Shown piece after piece: positions 50,786 through 59,188 of a stretch of DNA of 64,000 nucleotides. A program made the translations under genes and the position numbers. This DNA is from Burkholderia sp. Bp9142 (GTDB lineage: Bacteria; Pseudomonadota; Gammaproteobacteria; Burkholderiales; Burkholderiaceae): NCBI RefSeq assembly GCF_003853415.1, contig NZ_QTPP01000001.1, positions 496,001 to 560,000 on the forward strand. Reading direction: 5' to 3'. Position 1 is the first letter of the stretch. Every line of letters starts with the position of its first letter. The notes beneath the pieces are model-generated. The model ran no database searches, was not told where the DNA came from, and was given only the letters and a program-made list of their open reading frames with translations.

Positions 50786-51246
50786 TCGCGGCGTACCGCG
50801 GGAGGTCCGGTGCGCGCCGGGCGGGCAACCCCGACCCGGCGCTCCGGGCAGCCGACCTCGCTTCGGCAGCGCGGCGGACCTTCTCTCATTTCTTCACTGC
50901 GTCTGTTTTCTCTCAGGTTCCGGGGCATTTTTTACTTCACCGCGCCAAGCCATTATCCGCCCAAACCGGTCGCAGTGAAACGTTTGCGCATGCGCCGAGC
51001 GACTTATTCCCGGCATTCGGAAACAGTCCTTCAATACGCTTACGGATTGCGCGATCGCATTCGGCAAATCTTGCAATCGACCCGGCGTTCCTTTCTAATG
51101 GAACTGGTTCCATTCCGCGCTTCGGCCACGCCGCCGCGTGACGCTTCGACGTCCGCGCGTCATGATGCCGATTCAGGATCGAGGATCATTCAGCTCAGGA
51201 TTCCGCATTGCCCGTCCTTCCCGGACACCTGTCAAACGAGACCGTC
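50786..51246. other. Intergenic region upstream of the GapN-like gene
   Basis: 460 bp without a supported gene. It carries the 18-bp dyad at 51097-51114 and presumably the dehydrogenase promoter. Confidence 0.55.
51097..51114. promoter_or_regulatory. 18-bp palindromic operator candidate
   Basis: AATGGAAC-TG-GTTCCATT is a perfect 8+2+8 dyad, 133 bp before the GapN-like start. Its form fits a dimeric TetR-, GntR- or LacI-type repressor. No such regulator gene is adjacent. Confidence 0.55.
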
Positions 51247-52875
51247 ATGCCCGATTCCGCTTCCCTGCAGCAGCTGTTTCCCGCCTATCAGGACATCCCC
51301 GCCGAGTTCCGGCTCACCGCGCCGATCCACCAGCGCGTGTCGCTCGTCGACGGCGAGTTGCGCGCGTGGGACGGCACGACCAAGACCGTGCTGTCGCCCG
51401 TATGCGTGCGCCAGCAGGACGGCAGCGTCGCGCAGATGGAGATCGGCAGCTACCCGGTGATGGGCGAGACGGAAAGCGACGCGGCGCTCGACGCCGCGGT
51501 GCGCGCGTACGACTCGGGCCGCGGCGAGTGGCCCACGATGAAGGTCGAGCAGCGCATCGCGTGCATGCAGGACTTCATCAAGCGGATGGTCACGCAGCGC
51601 GAGCGGGTCGTGAACCTGATCATGTGGGAGATCGGCAAGAGCCTCGCCGATTCGCAGAAGGAGTTCGACCGCACCGTCACGTACATGACGCAGACGATCG
51701 ACGCGCTGAAGGAGCTCGACAACGCGAACTCGCGCTTCGTGATCGCGGAAGGCACGATCGGCCAGATCCGCCGCACGCCGCTCGGCGTCGTGCTGTGCAT
51801 GGGGCCGTACAACTATCCGCTGAACGAAACCTTCGCGACGCTGATCCCCGCGCTGCTGATGGGCAACACCGTGGTGTTCAAGCCGCCGCAGTACGGCACG
51901 CTGCTGTTCGAGCCGCTGCTCGAGGCGTTCCGCGACGCGTTCCCGAAAGGCGTGATCAACACGATCTACGCGCCGGGCGCGGTGGTCGTGCCGCACATGC
52001 TCGCGTCGGGCAAGATCAACGTGCTCGCGCTGATCGGGTCGAGCAAGGTCGCCGATCACCTGAAGAAGCAGCATCCGAAGTCGCACCGGCTGCGCGCGAT
52101 CCTCGGCCTCGACGCGAAGAACGCGGCGATCGTGCTGCCGGACGCCGATCTCGACCTCACCGTGAAGGAGTGCCTGCTCGGCGCGCTGTCGTTCAACGGC
52201 CAGCGCTGTACCGCGCTGAAGATGCTGCTCGTGCATCGGTCGATCGTCGACGAATTCCTGAAGCGCTTCACCGCCGCGCTCGAACAGCTGAAGATCGGCA
52301 TGCCGTGGGAAAAAGGCGTCAGCATCACGCCGCTGCCGGGCATGCATCGCACCGCATACATGACCGACGCGATCGACGACGCGAAGGCCAGGGGCGCGCA
52401 GGTCGTCAACCACTCGGGCGGCGAGTTCAGCAAGACGCTGTTCTATCCGGCCGTCGTGTATCCGGTGACCGAAGGAATGAAGCTGTACCGCGAGGAGCAG
52501 TTCGGGCCGATCATCCCGGTCGCGCCGTTCGACGACGTGGACACCGCGCTCGACTACGTGACCACGTCGGAGCACGGCCAGCAGGTCAGCATCTTCGGTT
52601 CCGATCCGGCACAGATCGGCGCGCTCGTCGATCCGCTCGTCAACCAGGTGTGCCGAGTGAACATCAACTGCCAGTGCCAGCGCGGGCCCGACGTGTTCCC
52701 GTTCGCGGGACGCAAGGACTCGGCGGAAGGCACGCTGTCGGTGACCGATGCGCTGCGCGCGTTCTCGATCCGCTCGATGGTCGCGGCGAAGCAGACCGAC
52801 GGCAGCAAGCAGCTGCTCGATTCGATCGTGTCGGATCACCACTCGAAGTTCATCAACACGGGCTTCATTTTCTGA
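51247..52875 (+). CDS. Aldehyde dehydrogenase, GapN-like
   Basis: The 542-residue NAD(P)-dependent dehydrogenase is of the non-phosphorylating glyceraldehyde-3-phosphate branch. The catalytic Cys321 lies in SFNGQRCTALK. The usual ELGGKN motif is LGLDAKNA, a hallmark of GapN-like proteins. CMGPYNYPLNETFA near 184-197 supplies the oxyanion asparagine, and EEQFGPIIPV is the conserved late motif. ATG 51247 is chosen as the start of the conserved N-terminus. The true aldehyde may be a sugar-derived semialdehyde. Confidence 0.9.
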   Translation: MPDSASLQQLFPAYQDIPAEFRLTAPIHQRVSLVDGELRAWDGTTKTVLSPVCVRQQDGSVAQMEIGSYPVMGETESDAALDAAVRAYDSGRGEWPTMKVEQRIACMQDFIKRMVTQRERVVNLIMWEIGKSLADSQKEFDRTVTYMTQTIDALKELDNANSRFVIAEGTIGQIRRTPLGVVLCMGPYNYPLNETFATLIPALLMGNTVVFKPPQYGTLLFEPLLEAFRDAFPKGVINTIYAPGAVVVPHMLASGKINVLALIGSSKVADHLKKQHPKSHRLRAILGLDAKNAAIVLPDADLDLTVKECLLGALSFNGQRCTALKMLLVHRSIVDEFLKRFTAALEQLKIGMPWEKGVSITPLPGMHRTAYMTDAIDDAKARGAQVVNHSGGEFSKTLFYPAVVYPVTEGMKLYREEQFGPIIPVAPFDDVDTALDYVTTSEHGQQVSIFGSDPAQIGALVDPLVNQVCRVNINCQCQRGPDVFPFAGRKDSAEGTLSVTDALRAFSIRSMVAAKQTDGSKQLLDSIVSDHHSKFINTGFIF

Positions 52876-52944
52876 AGCGGGGCGCGGGCGTCGCCGCGCC
52901 CGCCCGGCGTGTCGCGCCCGCGTTGTCCGTCGCGAGTCGGCGGA

Positions 52945-53064
52945 CTACCGCGCGAGCGCGGCCGGCACTTCCTTCCGGTCGTCCGGATCCTTTTCGTGGA
53001 TCGCGAGTACGACACGCGTCGCGTCGATGTGCGCGAGCACGGAATATGCGCGGATGCCGGACAT
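52945..53064 (-). CDS. Possible 39-residue ORF after the LysE gene
   Basis: A 39-codon frame follows the LysE-type gene by 5 bp (MSGIRAYSVLAHIDATRVVL and a charged tail HEKDPDDRKEV). The residue pattern looks protein-like, but there is no ribosome site. It may be a truncated remnant of a longer gene. Not recognised. Confidence 0.3.
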   Translation of the reverse strand: MSGIRAYSVLAHIDATRVVLAIHEKDPDDRKEVPAALAR

Positions 53065-53069
53065 CGCGA

Positions 53070-53702
53070 TTACACGTTCGACGCCAGCAACCGGATCCCC
53101 GCCACGCCGAACACCACCGCGAGACACGCCTCCATCGCGCGCCGGCCGCGCACGTACAGCCGGCGCGCGCCGTCCGTCGAGAACACCAGCGCATAGCTGC
53201 CGAACACCAGGCATCCGATTACGATGCAGCCCGGCACGACGGCGCCTCGCGCCGCGCCCGCGCCGTTCGACGACAGCGCGACGATCGACACCCACACCAG
53301 GATGGCTTTCGGATTCGTCAGGTGCAGCATCGCGCCGCGTGCATAGAAGCGCGACAGCTTCCGCTCGGGCGCAGCCTTCAGCGTCGTGGCCGCCCTGGCC
53401 GACCATGCGGTGCGGCCCGACTTGAACGCGAGCCACAGCAGATACACGCCGCCGAACAGCTTGATCGCGACCAGCAGCTTCGACCACGCGAGCAGCGCCG
53501 CCGATACGCCGAGCGCGGCCACCGTCGCCCAGAACATCGCGCCCGAGATGACGCCGAGCGCGAACGCGAGCGCCGCCTTGCGGCCATGGTTCGCGGCAAC
53601 CGACATGATCGCGAGATTGCTCGGGCCGGGGCTGGCCGAGCCGACGAAATAGGCCGCGTAGGCCAGCAGCAGGTTGGCCGAGAAGAAGGTGTGAACGCTC
53701 AT
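53070..53702 (-). CDS. LysE-family amino acid exporter
   Basis: The 210-residue inner-membrane protein has about six helices and the LysE/RhtB signature: YFVGSASPGPSNLAIMSVAA near the N-terminus, HGRKAALAFALGVISG and LHLTNPKAILVWVS. It exports amino acids or related metabolites. The ATG at 53702 gives the family-typical length. It is flanked by long intergenic DNA and appears monocistronic. Confidence 0.92.
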   Translation of the reverse strand: MSVHTFFSANLLLAYAAYFVGSASPGPSNLAIMSVAANHGRKAALAFALGVISGAMFWATVAALGVSAALLAWSKLLVAIKLFGGVYLLWLAFKSGRTAWSARAATTLKAAPERKLSRFYARGAMLHLTNPKAILVWVSIVALSSNGAGAARGAVVPGCIVIGCLVFGSYALVFSTDGARRLYVRGRRAMEACLAVVFGVAGIRLLASNV

Positions 53703-54326
53703 GTCGAACCTCGCAGGGATGATGCGGAGATTGTTCGCAATCGCGGCTCGGCTGCCCATGGACAGTTGTCCGGTTATTCGCTGGGCCAGTTGGATGGCGT
53801 GGGCGACGTCGGTTGCATGCGCATCCGGATCGCCGCGCGCAAAAACGTCTCGGTTATGAAACATCCGGCGCATGCGTCGCGGCATTTTTTCGTGCGGCGG
53901 GTGTCGTCGCGGTTCGCCGCGCGCAACCCGCCCGACGCGCACGGACACCGACCGGACGCCGTCGACGCACGCGAGCCGCGACATGCCACCTGTTCGTCGA
54001 GGCAACATGAGCCGGTTTTGGCGCGGCGTTACGTTACATCGCTGAAGCATTTCATCCGTCCGGCCCGTGTCGCGCAGCCGATCGCAACCGCGCGCAGCGT
54101 ATGGGCGCCCTCTTCGATTTTCCGCGCGAGCCAGTATCGGCGGGACGGGATGGCCGCTGCCGCGCCCCGCGTCAACCATGACCAACAACCGGATCGCGAT
54201 GCTGGTACGGAACCTGCATTCGCATTGCAGTGACAGCCGCGCCGCCGATCGGCGCGGAGATGAACCCGGATCGCGATTCGTCCCCCGGATACGCCCGAAC
54301 GATCCACGCACGCAACGAGGCTCCTC
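53703..54326. other. Long intergenic stretch between the LysE gene and the 107-residue gene
   Basis: About 620 bp. It should hold promoters for both divergent genes, but I see no clear -10/-35 pair, hairpin, repeat or credible coding frame. Confidence 0.45.
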
Positions 54327-54650
54327 ATGGATGCGCTGCCCAACTCGTCGGATACGTCGTTCCAGCTCTTTCTCGCGAAACTGCTCGAACAGCCTCAGCC
54401 CGAATGGACCGAGAAACAGCAGATGGAACTCGAGATGGCGCGCGCGCTGTCGACCCAGATGGTCCACTTCGCGGAAGGCATGCGCGGCGGCAACGCGGAT
54501 CTCGCGCGCTGCCTCGTGCTGCTGCGCTACGCGAAGGTCCTCGACTTCATGCTGACGTCGCTCGCCGCGCGCCGCGACATTCATCCGCAGACGCTGCGCA
54601 CGCTGTTCCGGCTCGCGAATCTGAAGGTCGACGATGCGTATCCGGTCTGA
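54327..54650 (+). CDS. Hypothetical 107-residue helical protein
   Basis: Not recognised. The protein is predicted all-helical and soluble: FQLFLAKLLEQPQPEW, KQQMELEMARALSTQMVHFA, LARCLVLLRYAKVLDFML and DIHPQTLRTLFRLANL. It has one cysteine and no export signal. The ATG at 54327 follows GAGGCTCCTC, a weak ribosome site. Its stop codon lies inside the first unit of a 42-bp tandem repeat, so the gene end has been touched by repeat expansion. Confidence 0.75.
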   Translation: MDALPNSSDTSFQLFLAKLLEQPQPEWTEKQQMELEMARALSTQMVHFAEGMRGGNADLARCLVLLRYAKVLDFMLTSLAARRDIHPQTLRTLFRLANLKVDDAYPV

Positions 54651-54769
54651 GCCGGTGTCGGGCCGCACCACACACCGACCTCACCGGTCTGAGCCGGTGT
54701 CGGGCCGCACCGCACACCGACCTCACCGGTCTGAGCCGGTGTCGGGCCGCACCACACACCGCCCTCACG
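54644..54769. repeat. 42-bp tandem repeat, three copies
   Basis: Units start at 54644, 54686 and 54728. Copies 1 and 2 differ at one base; copy 3 diverges at its last bases. The array spans the stop codon of the 107-residue gene and the stop codon of the convergent flavin oxidoreductase gene. Each unit contains GGTCTGAGCCGG and CGGGCCGC; unit length is 14 codons, so copy changes keep frame. Confidence 0.95.
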
Positions 54770-56006
54770 ACTGGCGCGCCGCCCGCCCCGCCATCCACTT
54801 GCGGTAACGCCGCGTCTGGCACTGCGCGGCCACCTGCTGCGACACCAGCGCGCGCAGCGGCGACACGCCCGGATGCGTGCGCCGCCCGGCGCTCAACCGG
54901 GCGAGCTGGAACTTCACGACGGCCATGTTCGCCAGCGCGCCCAGCGCCTTGTTCTTCCACCGGATCGGCTGCAGCGCCGGCGCGCTGTCCTTGCCGGCCT
55001 GCCAGTCGCGCGGCAGGTTCGGCTCGATCGACAGCGCGGTCGCGATGCCGACCATCGCCACGCCGCTGGCGACCACCTGCTCGGCCACCGCGCGGCGCCG
55101 GATCCCGCCCGTGACCATCAGCGGCATGCGTGCGGCCGCCGCGATGTCCCGCGCGAATTCGAGGAAATACGCTTCGCGGGCCAGCGTGCGTCCGTCGCGC
55201 GCCTCGCCCTGCATCGCCGGCACTTCGTAGCTGCCGCCCGACAGTTCGACGAGATCGACGCCGAGCGGATTCAGCAGTTCGACGACGCGCTTCGCATCGT
55301 CCGCGCTGAAGCCGCCGCGCTGGAAGTCGGCCGAATTCAGCTTGACCGACACGACGAACGCCGGCGACACCGTCGCCCGCACGGCGCGGACGATGTCGAG
55401 CAGCAGCCGCGCGCGGTGCTCGATGCTGCCGCCCCACGCGTCCTGCCGGCGGTTCGTCAGCGGCGACAGGAACTGGCTCAGCAGGTAGCCGTGCGCCGCG
55501 TGGATCTGCACGCCGGTGAAGCCGCCTTGCTCGGCGAGCTGCGCGGCGCGCACGAAGCGCTGCCGCACGTCGTCGATGTCGGCTTCCGTCATCTCCTTCG
55601 GCACCGGAAACTGCTTCGACAGCGCGCCGAGCGCGAGCGGCACGGCCGACGGCGCGAGCGTCGTCTGGCCGAGCGCCGCCTGCATCTGGCGCCCCGGATG
55701 GTTGATCTGCATCCACACGTGCGCGCCGCCGGAGCGCGCGACCTGCGCCCACCGGCGGAAGCGGTCGAGATGCGCGTCGCTGTCGAGCACGACGCCGTTC
55801 GGCCCCGTCATCGCGCGGCCGTCCACCATCACGTTGCCGGTCAGGATCAGGCCGGCCCGGCCGTCGGCCCACGCCTGGTACAGGCGCAGCAACGCGTCGG
55901 ACGGCGCGTGATCCGCATCGGCCATGTTCTCTTCCATCGCGGCCTTGGCGAGCCGGTTCGGAATGACGGCGCCATTGGGCAGGGTGAGGGGGGCAAACAG
56001 GTTCAT
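54765..56006 (-). CDS. NADH:flavin oxidoreductase (old yellow enzyme family)
   Basis: The 413-residue FMN enzyme of the OYE-like TIM-barrel family has PNRLAKAAMEENMAD near the start, MQINHPGRQ, QIHAAHGYLLSQFLSP (substrate-binding His pair), WGGSIEHRARLLLDI and the FMN phosphate loop GVAMVGIATAL. It lacks the Fe-S and C-terminal domains of 2,4-dienoyl-CoA reductases. ATG 56006 has GAGGA 9 nt upstream; ATG 56015 is an alternative. It is divergent from a MerR regulator with a MerR-type promoter between, so it is probably induced by an electrophile or oxidant. Confidence 0.92.
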   Translation of the reverse strand: MNLFAPLTLPNGAVIPNRLAKAAMEENMADADHAPSDALLRLYQAWADGRAGLILTGNVMVDGRAMTGPNGVVLDSDAHLDRFRRWAQVARSGGAHVWMQINHPGRQMQAALGQTTLAPSAVPLALGALSKQFPVPKEMTEADIDDVRQRFVRAAQLAEQGGFTGVQIHAAHGYLLSQFLSPLTNRRQDAWGGSIEHRARLLLDIVRAVRATVSPAFVVSVKLNSADFQRGGFSADDAKRVVELLNPLGVDLVELSGGSYEVPAMQGEARDGRTLAREAYFLEFARDIAAAARMPLMVTGGIRRRAVAEQVVASGVAMVGIATALSIEPNLPRDWQAGKDSAPALQPIRWKNKALGALANMAVVKFQLARLSAGRRTHPGVSPLRALVSQQVAAQCQTRRYRKWMAGRAARQS

Positions 56007-56035
56007 GGTGGGCATCCTCGATTGACGATGCCCAA

Positions 56036-56065
56036 CCATAACTTTAAAGTCAACTTCAAGGTCAA
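56036..56065 (-). promoter_or_regulatory. MerR-type promoter of the flavin oxidoreductase gene
   Basis: Minus strand: TTGACC (-35) and TTATGG (-10) separated by 18 bp, with an imperfect dyad CTTGAAGT/ACTTTAAAG in the spacer. An over-long spacer carrying a dyad is the hallmark of MerR-activated promoters. Confidence 0.6.
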
Positions 56066-56081
56066 GCCCCAGGAGCACACC

Positions 56082-56549
56082 ATGAAAATCGGCGAGCTGG
56101 CGCGCGCCAGCGGCATCGCGGCGTCGCGCATCCGGTTCTACGAAGCGAGCGGCCTGCTCGAACCGGCACGCCGGCAGGCGAACGGCTATCGGGAATACGG
56201 GCCGGAAGCGCTGACGCGGCTCGCGATCATCGACCGCGCGCAGTGCGCGGGTTTCGCGCTAGACGAAATCCGCGCCGTGCTGCCGCCCAATCTCGGCGCG
56301 TGGCCGCGCGACGAGCTGCTGCATGCGCTGCGGCACAAGGTCGACGAAATCGTGCTGCTCGAACAGCGGCTCGCGCAGAACCGGCGCAACCTGCAGGCGC
56401 TGATCGACGAGATCGCGAACAAGCCCGCCGGCGAGGATTGCGCGGGCGCCGCGCAACGCATGCTCGACAAGCTGTGCAAGGAAGAGGCCGAGGCGGTATC
56501 GGCGCCTGCGCCGGTGCCGCACCCGCGGCCGGTACGCAAGCGTGCGTGA
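56082..56549 (+). CDS. MerR-family transcriptional regulator
   Basis: The 155-residue protein has the MerR winged helix (MKIGELARASGIAASRIRFY, GLLEPARRQANGYREYG) and a coiled-coil dimerisation helix (about 85-125, LRHKVDEIVLLEQRLAQNRR). One cysteine pair (DCAG, LCKEE) lies in the C-terminal region, possibly for sensing. It is divergent from the old-yellow-enzyme gene and probably activates it. AGGAG precedes the ATG. Confidence 0.93.
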   Translation: MKIGELARASGIAASRIRFYEASGLLEPARRQANGYREYGPEALTRLAIIDRAQCAGFALDEIRAVLPPNLGAWPRDELLHALRHKVDEIVLLEQRLAQNRRNLQALIDEIANKPAGEDCAGAAQRMLDKLCKEEAEAVSAPAPVPHPRPVRKRA

Positions 56550-56694
56550 GCGCGCGTGCCGCATGTAGGCGCCGGCTGTGCGCGGCGCACGGCCACGTGG
56601 ATTGGCTTACGTCGCAGGTAATCGACGCGCGTCGCCCGCGCGCCGATCATGGCCGCACCGATCGACGCATCGTATCGACACCCCGGAGCCCGCC

Positions 56695-57015
56695 ATGACC
56701 GCCTACGCCATCGCCCACCTGCACGATGTCGAAATGTGCGACGACATCGTCGAATACCTCGAACGCATCGACGGCACGCTCGCGCCGTTCGACGGCCATT
56801 TCGTCATTCACGGCGCGCGGCCCGACGTGTGCGAAGGCGTGTGGCGCGGCGACCTGATCGCGATTGCGTTTCCCGATCTCGCCGCGGCGCGCGCATGGTA
56901 CGAATCGGATGCGTACCGGTGGATCCAGCCGCTGCGCGCCCGGCACGCAAGCGGCCCGTTGATCCTGATCGACGGCGTGGACGCGTCACACAAGGCGACC
57001 GACATCCTGCGCTGA
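56695..57015 (+). CDS. DUF1330 protein
   Basis: The 106-residue protein has the ferredoxin-like DUF1330 pattern: AIAHLHDVEMCDDIVEYLER, APFDGHFVIHG, GDLIAIAFPDLAAARAWYES and the SDAYRWIQPLR motif. Function of the family is unknown; related dimeric alpha-beta barrels bind small aromatic ligands. The start at ATG 56695 fits the domain boundary. It is convergent with the uronate dehydrogenase gene. Confidence 0.9.
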   Translation: MTAYAIAHLHDVEMCDDIVEYLERIDGTLAPFDGHFVIHGARPDVCEGVWRGDLIAIAFPDLAAARAWYESDAYRWIQPLRARHASGPLILIDGVDASHKATDILR

Positions 57016-57043
57016 GCCGCGATGCCGGCGACGCGTGCGACGC

Positions 57044-57880
57044 CTACTTCGCGTTGCGCTCCATCGGCTCGCCGACGACGAAACCGCCGCCCTGGTAGCG
57101 CTGCGCCGGATCGTCGTACTCGGCCGTCGGCGCCGTCGGCGGGAACAGCCCCGCGAACTGCTCGGAGCTGTCCTGCGGCCGGAAGCCGAGGAAGCCGGCC
57201 TTCATGTTGTCCCACCACTTCACCGGGTTGTCCGACACGCCGTAGACAATCGCGTGCCCGACGCGGTTCGTCAGCAGCGAGCAGCGCACGAGCTCGATGA
57301 AGTCGCGATAGCTGAGAAACGTCACGAGCATGCGCGGATTCTTCGGCGCCTCGAACGACGAGCCGATCCGCAGGCACACCGTCTCGATCCCGAAGCGGTC
57401 GAAGTAGTAGCGCGACAGCGACTCGCCGAAGCATTTCGTCACGCCATAGAGACTGTCCGGGCGCAGCGGCGAATCGGCGTCGAGCACCTCCGTGACCGGA
57501 TGAAAACCAATCGCATGGTTCGAGCTCGCGAACACGATCCGCTTCACGCCGTGCTTGCGCGCGGCTTCGTACAGGTTGTACGTGCCGGTGATGTTCGCAT
57601 CGACGAGATCGTCGAACGGCGCGTCGACCGAAATGCCGCCGAGGTGGACGATCGCGTCGACGCCGTCGACGAGTTCCATCACCGCCGGCCGGTCGGCCAG
57701 GTCGACGACACGGGTTTCTTCGTGCGGGGCGGCGTCGTCCAGCGCGGCGATGTCGCTCACGCGCACGACGTCGGCCCAGTTCGCCAGCGCGCCGCGCACC
57801 TGACGGCCGAGGTTGCCGGCCGCGCCGGTCAGCAGCAGGCGCCCGAACGGCTTGCGTGCGCCGGTGGATGAGGCGTTCAT
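57044..57880 (-). CDS. udh: Uronate dehydrogenase
   Basis: The 278-residue short-chain (extended) dehydrogenase oxidises D-glucuronate or D-galacturonate to the aldaric acid lactone. NAD-binding TGAAGNLG at 18-25, HLGGISVDAPFDDL, SSNHAIGFHP, the catalytic YGVTK and SDNPVKWWDN match characterised Udh enzymes. A LacI-type operator lies 70 bp upstream, and the LacI gene is divergent. A hexuronate-type MFS gene nearby carries a matching operator, so these form one regulon. Confidence 0.92.
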   Translation of the reverse strand: MNASSTGARKPFGRLLLTGAAGNLGRQVRGALANWADVVRVSDIAALDDAAPHEETRVVDLADRPAVMELVDGVDAIVHLGGISVDAPFDDLVDANITGTYNLYEAARKHGVKRIVFASSNHAIGFHPVTEVLDADSPLRPDSLYGVTKCFGESLSRYYFDRFGIETVCLRIGSSFEAPKNPRMLVTFLSYRDFIELVRCSLLTNRVGHAIVYGVSDNPVKWWDNMKAGFLGFRPQDSSEQFAGLFPPTAPTAEYDDPAQRYQGGGFVVGEPMERNAK

Positions 57881-57949
57881 CGAGTCTCCTTGAATCTGTC
57901 CTGAGGGTGTCCTGGAAGTTGCCCGAAATCGGTGGAATCGGTCGAAGTC

Positions 57950-57963
57950 GGAAAACGTTTTCC
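57950..57963. promoter_or_regulatory. LacI-type operator upstream of udh
   Basis: GGAAAACGTTTTCC is a perfect 14-bp palindrome with the central CG of LacI/GalR operators, 70 bp before the udh start. A related half-site, GAAAACGTTACC, lies at 58087-58098 before lacI, and a near copy at 60608-60622 before the MFS gene. Confidence 0.85.
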
Positions 57964-58104
57964 AACTATACGCGTGACAAAAGCCGAACGTCAATGTCCA
58001 AACCCGTTCGCAGTCGTCCGCACTTTCCCGATATCGGCCAGCGGCCGGACGCGGGCTTTTTCTGCCACAATCCGGCGTAAGCTGACGAAAACGTTACCCT
58101 TCCA

Positions 58105-59097
58105 ATGAAAAAAGTTTCCCCGACGATCCGCGACGTGGCGGCGGAAGCCGGCGTGTCGGTCGCGACGGTGTCCAAGTACGTGAACGGCACGCAGCGCTTT
58201 TCGCCGGCCGTCGAGGCGCGGCTCAAGGAAGCGATCGAGCGGCTCGGCTACCGTTCGAACCCGCTCGCGCGCTCGATGATCACCGGGCGCACGCGCACCA
58301 TCGGCCTCGTGATCCTCGACATCAGCAACCCGTACTTCACGAACGTCGTCAAAGGCGCGAACCGCGTCGCGCTCGAGCATGACTACACGCTGCTGCTCGT
58401 CGATACCGAGGAGAGCCAGGCGCGCGAACGCTCGCTGATCGAGGCGCTCGCGCAGCGCGTCGACGGGCTGATCGTCAGCACGCGGATGCCCGACGAGGAA
58501 GCCGGCTGGATGCTCGACCTGCACAAGCCGCTCGTGCTGCTGCGGCGCAGCCCCGGCCTGCCGATTCCGAGCGTCGGCATCGACAACCGGCTCGCCACCT
58601 ACATGCTCGCGCGGCATCTGCTCAATCTCGGTCATACGCGCATCGCGTATCTCGGCTTCGGGACCGCGCGCGTGAACGACGAACGGATCCTGGGCGCGCG
58701 CGACTGCCTCGCCGAAGCGGGGCTCACGCTCGACGTGCACGACGCGCATGCGCCGACCGCCGAGGCCGGCGAGCGCGCGTGCTCGCGCGTGATGCTCGGG
58801 CCGCAGCGTCCGCAGGCGGTGATCTGCTACAACGACCTGATCGCGCTCGGCTTCATGAAGGAAGCCGCGTCGCTCGGCTTCCGGCTGCCGCAGGACGTGT
58901 CCGTCACCGGCATCGACAACGTGCCGTACGGCGAATATGCGGCGCCCGCGCTGACCACCATCGACATCCAGAGCGAGAACATGGGCGAGCTCGCGATGCA
59001 GAAGCTGATCGACGCGCTCGCCGGACGCACCGACGCGAGCTATTCGACGTTCGAGCCGCGGCTGATCATGCGCGCGTCGACGGCCGCCGCCGGTTGA
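58105..59097 (+). CDS. LacI-family regulator of uronate catabolism
   Basis: The 330-residue regulator has an N-terminal LacI HTH and hinge (PTIRDVAAEAGVSVATVSKY, GYRSNPLARSM) and a periplasmic-binding-protein-like sugar domain (GLVILDISNPYFTNVVKGA, SVTGIDNVPYGEYAAPALTT). It is divergent from udh and convergent with the MFS gene; matching palindromes sit before all three genes. It probably represses them until a uronate-derived ligand binds. The ligand is inferred from the regulon. Confidence 0.93.
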   Translation: MKKVSPTIRDVAAEAGVSVATVSKYVNGTQRFSPAVEARLKEAIERLGYRSNPLARSMITGRTRTIGLVILDISNPYFTNVVKGANRVALEHDYTLLLVDTEESQARERSLIEALAQRVDGLIVSTRMPDEEAGWMLDLHKPLVLLRRSPGLPIPSVGIDNRLATYMLARHLLNLGHTRIAYLGFGTARVNDERILGARDCLAEAGLTLDVHDAHAPTAEAGERACSRVMLGPQRPQAVICYNDLIALGFMKEAASLGFRLPQDVSVTGIDNVPYGEYAAPALTTIDIQSENMGELAMQKLIDALAGRTDASYSTFEPRLIMRASTAAAG

Positions 59098-59145
59098 AGC
59101 GCGCGCCCGCTCCGGCACCCATCGCTGCCGCGCATCGCAAACAGG

Positions 59146-59171
59146 AACGCGCCGCCTCCGGGCGGCGCGTT
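59146..59171. terminator. Bidirectional terminator hairpin between lacI and the MFS gene
   Basis: An 11-bp GC stem (AACGCGCCGCC / GGCGGCGCGTT) with a 4-nt loop lies between convergent stops. A short T-rich tail follows on the plus strand. Confidence 0.65.
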
Positions 59172-59188
59172 CGTTTGCCGGCACGCGA

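Noticed and set aside
51138-54233. A 1031-codon plus-strand frame over the GapN-like and LysE regions.
   Set aside because: Composition is Arg-rich shadow sequence; the overlapping genes have clear catalytic motifs.
54644-54769. CRISPR array.
   Set aside because: Units are contiguous with no unique spacers and no cas genes are present.
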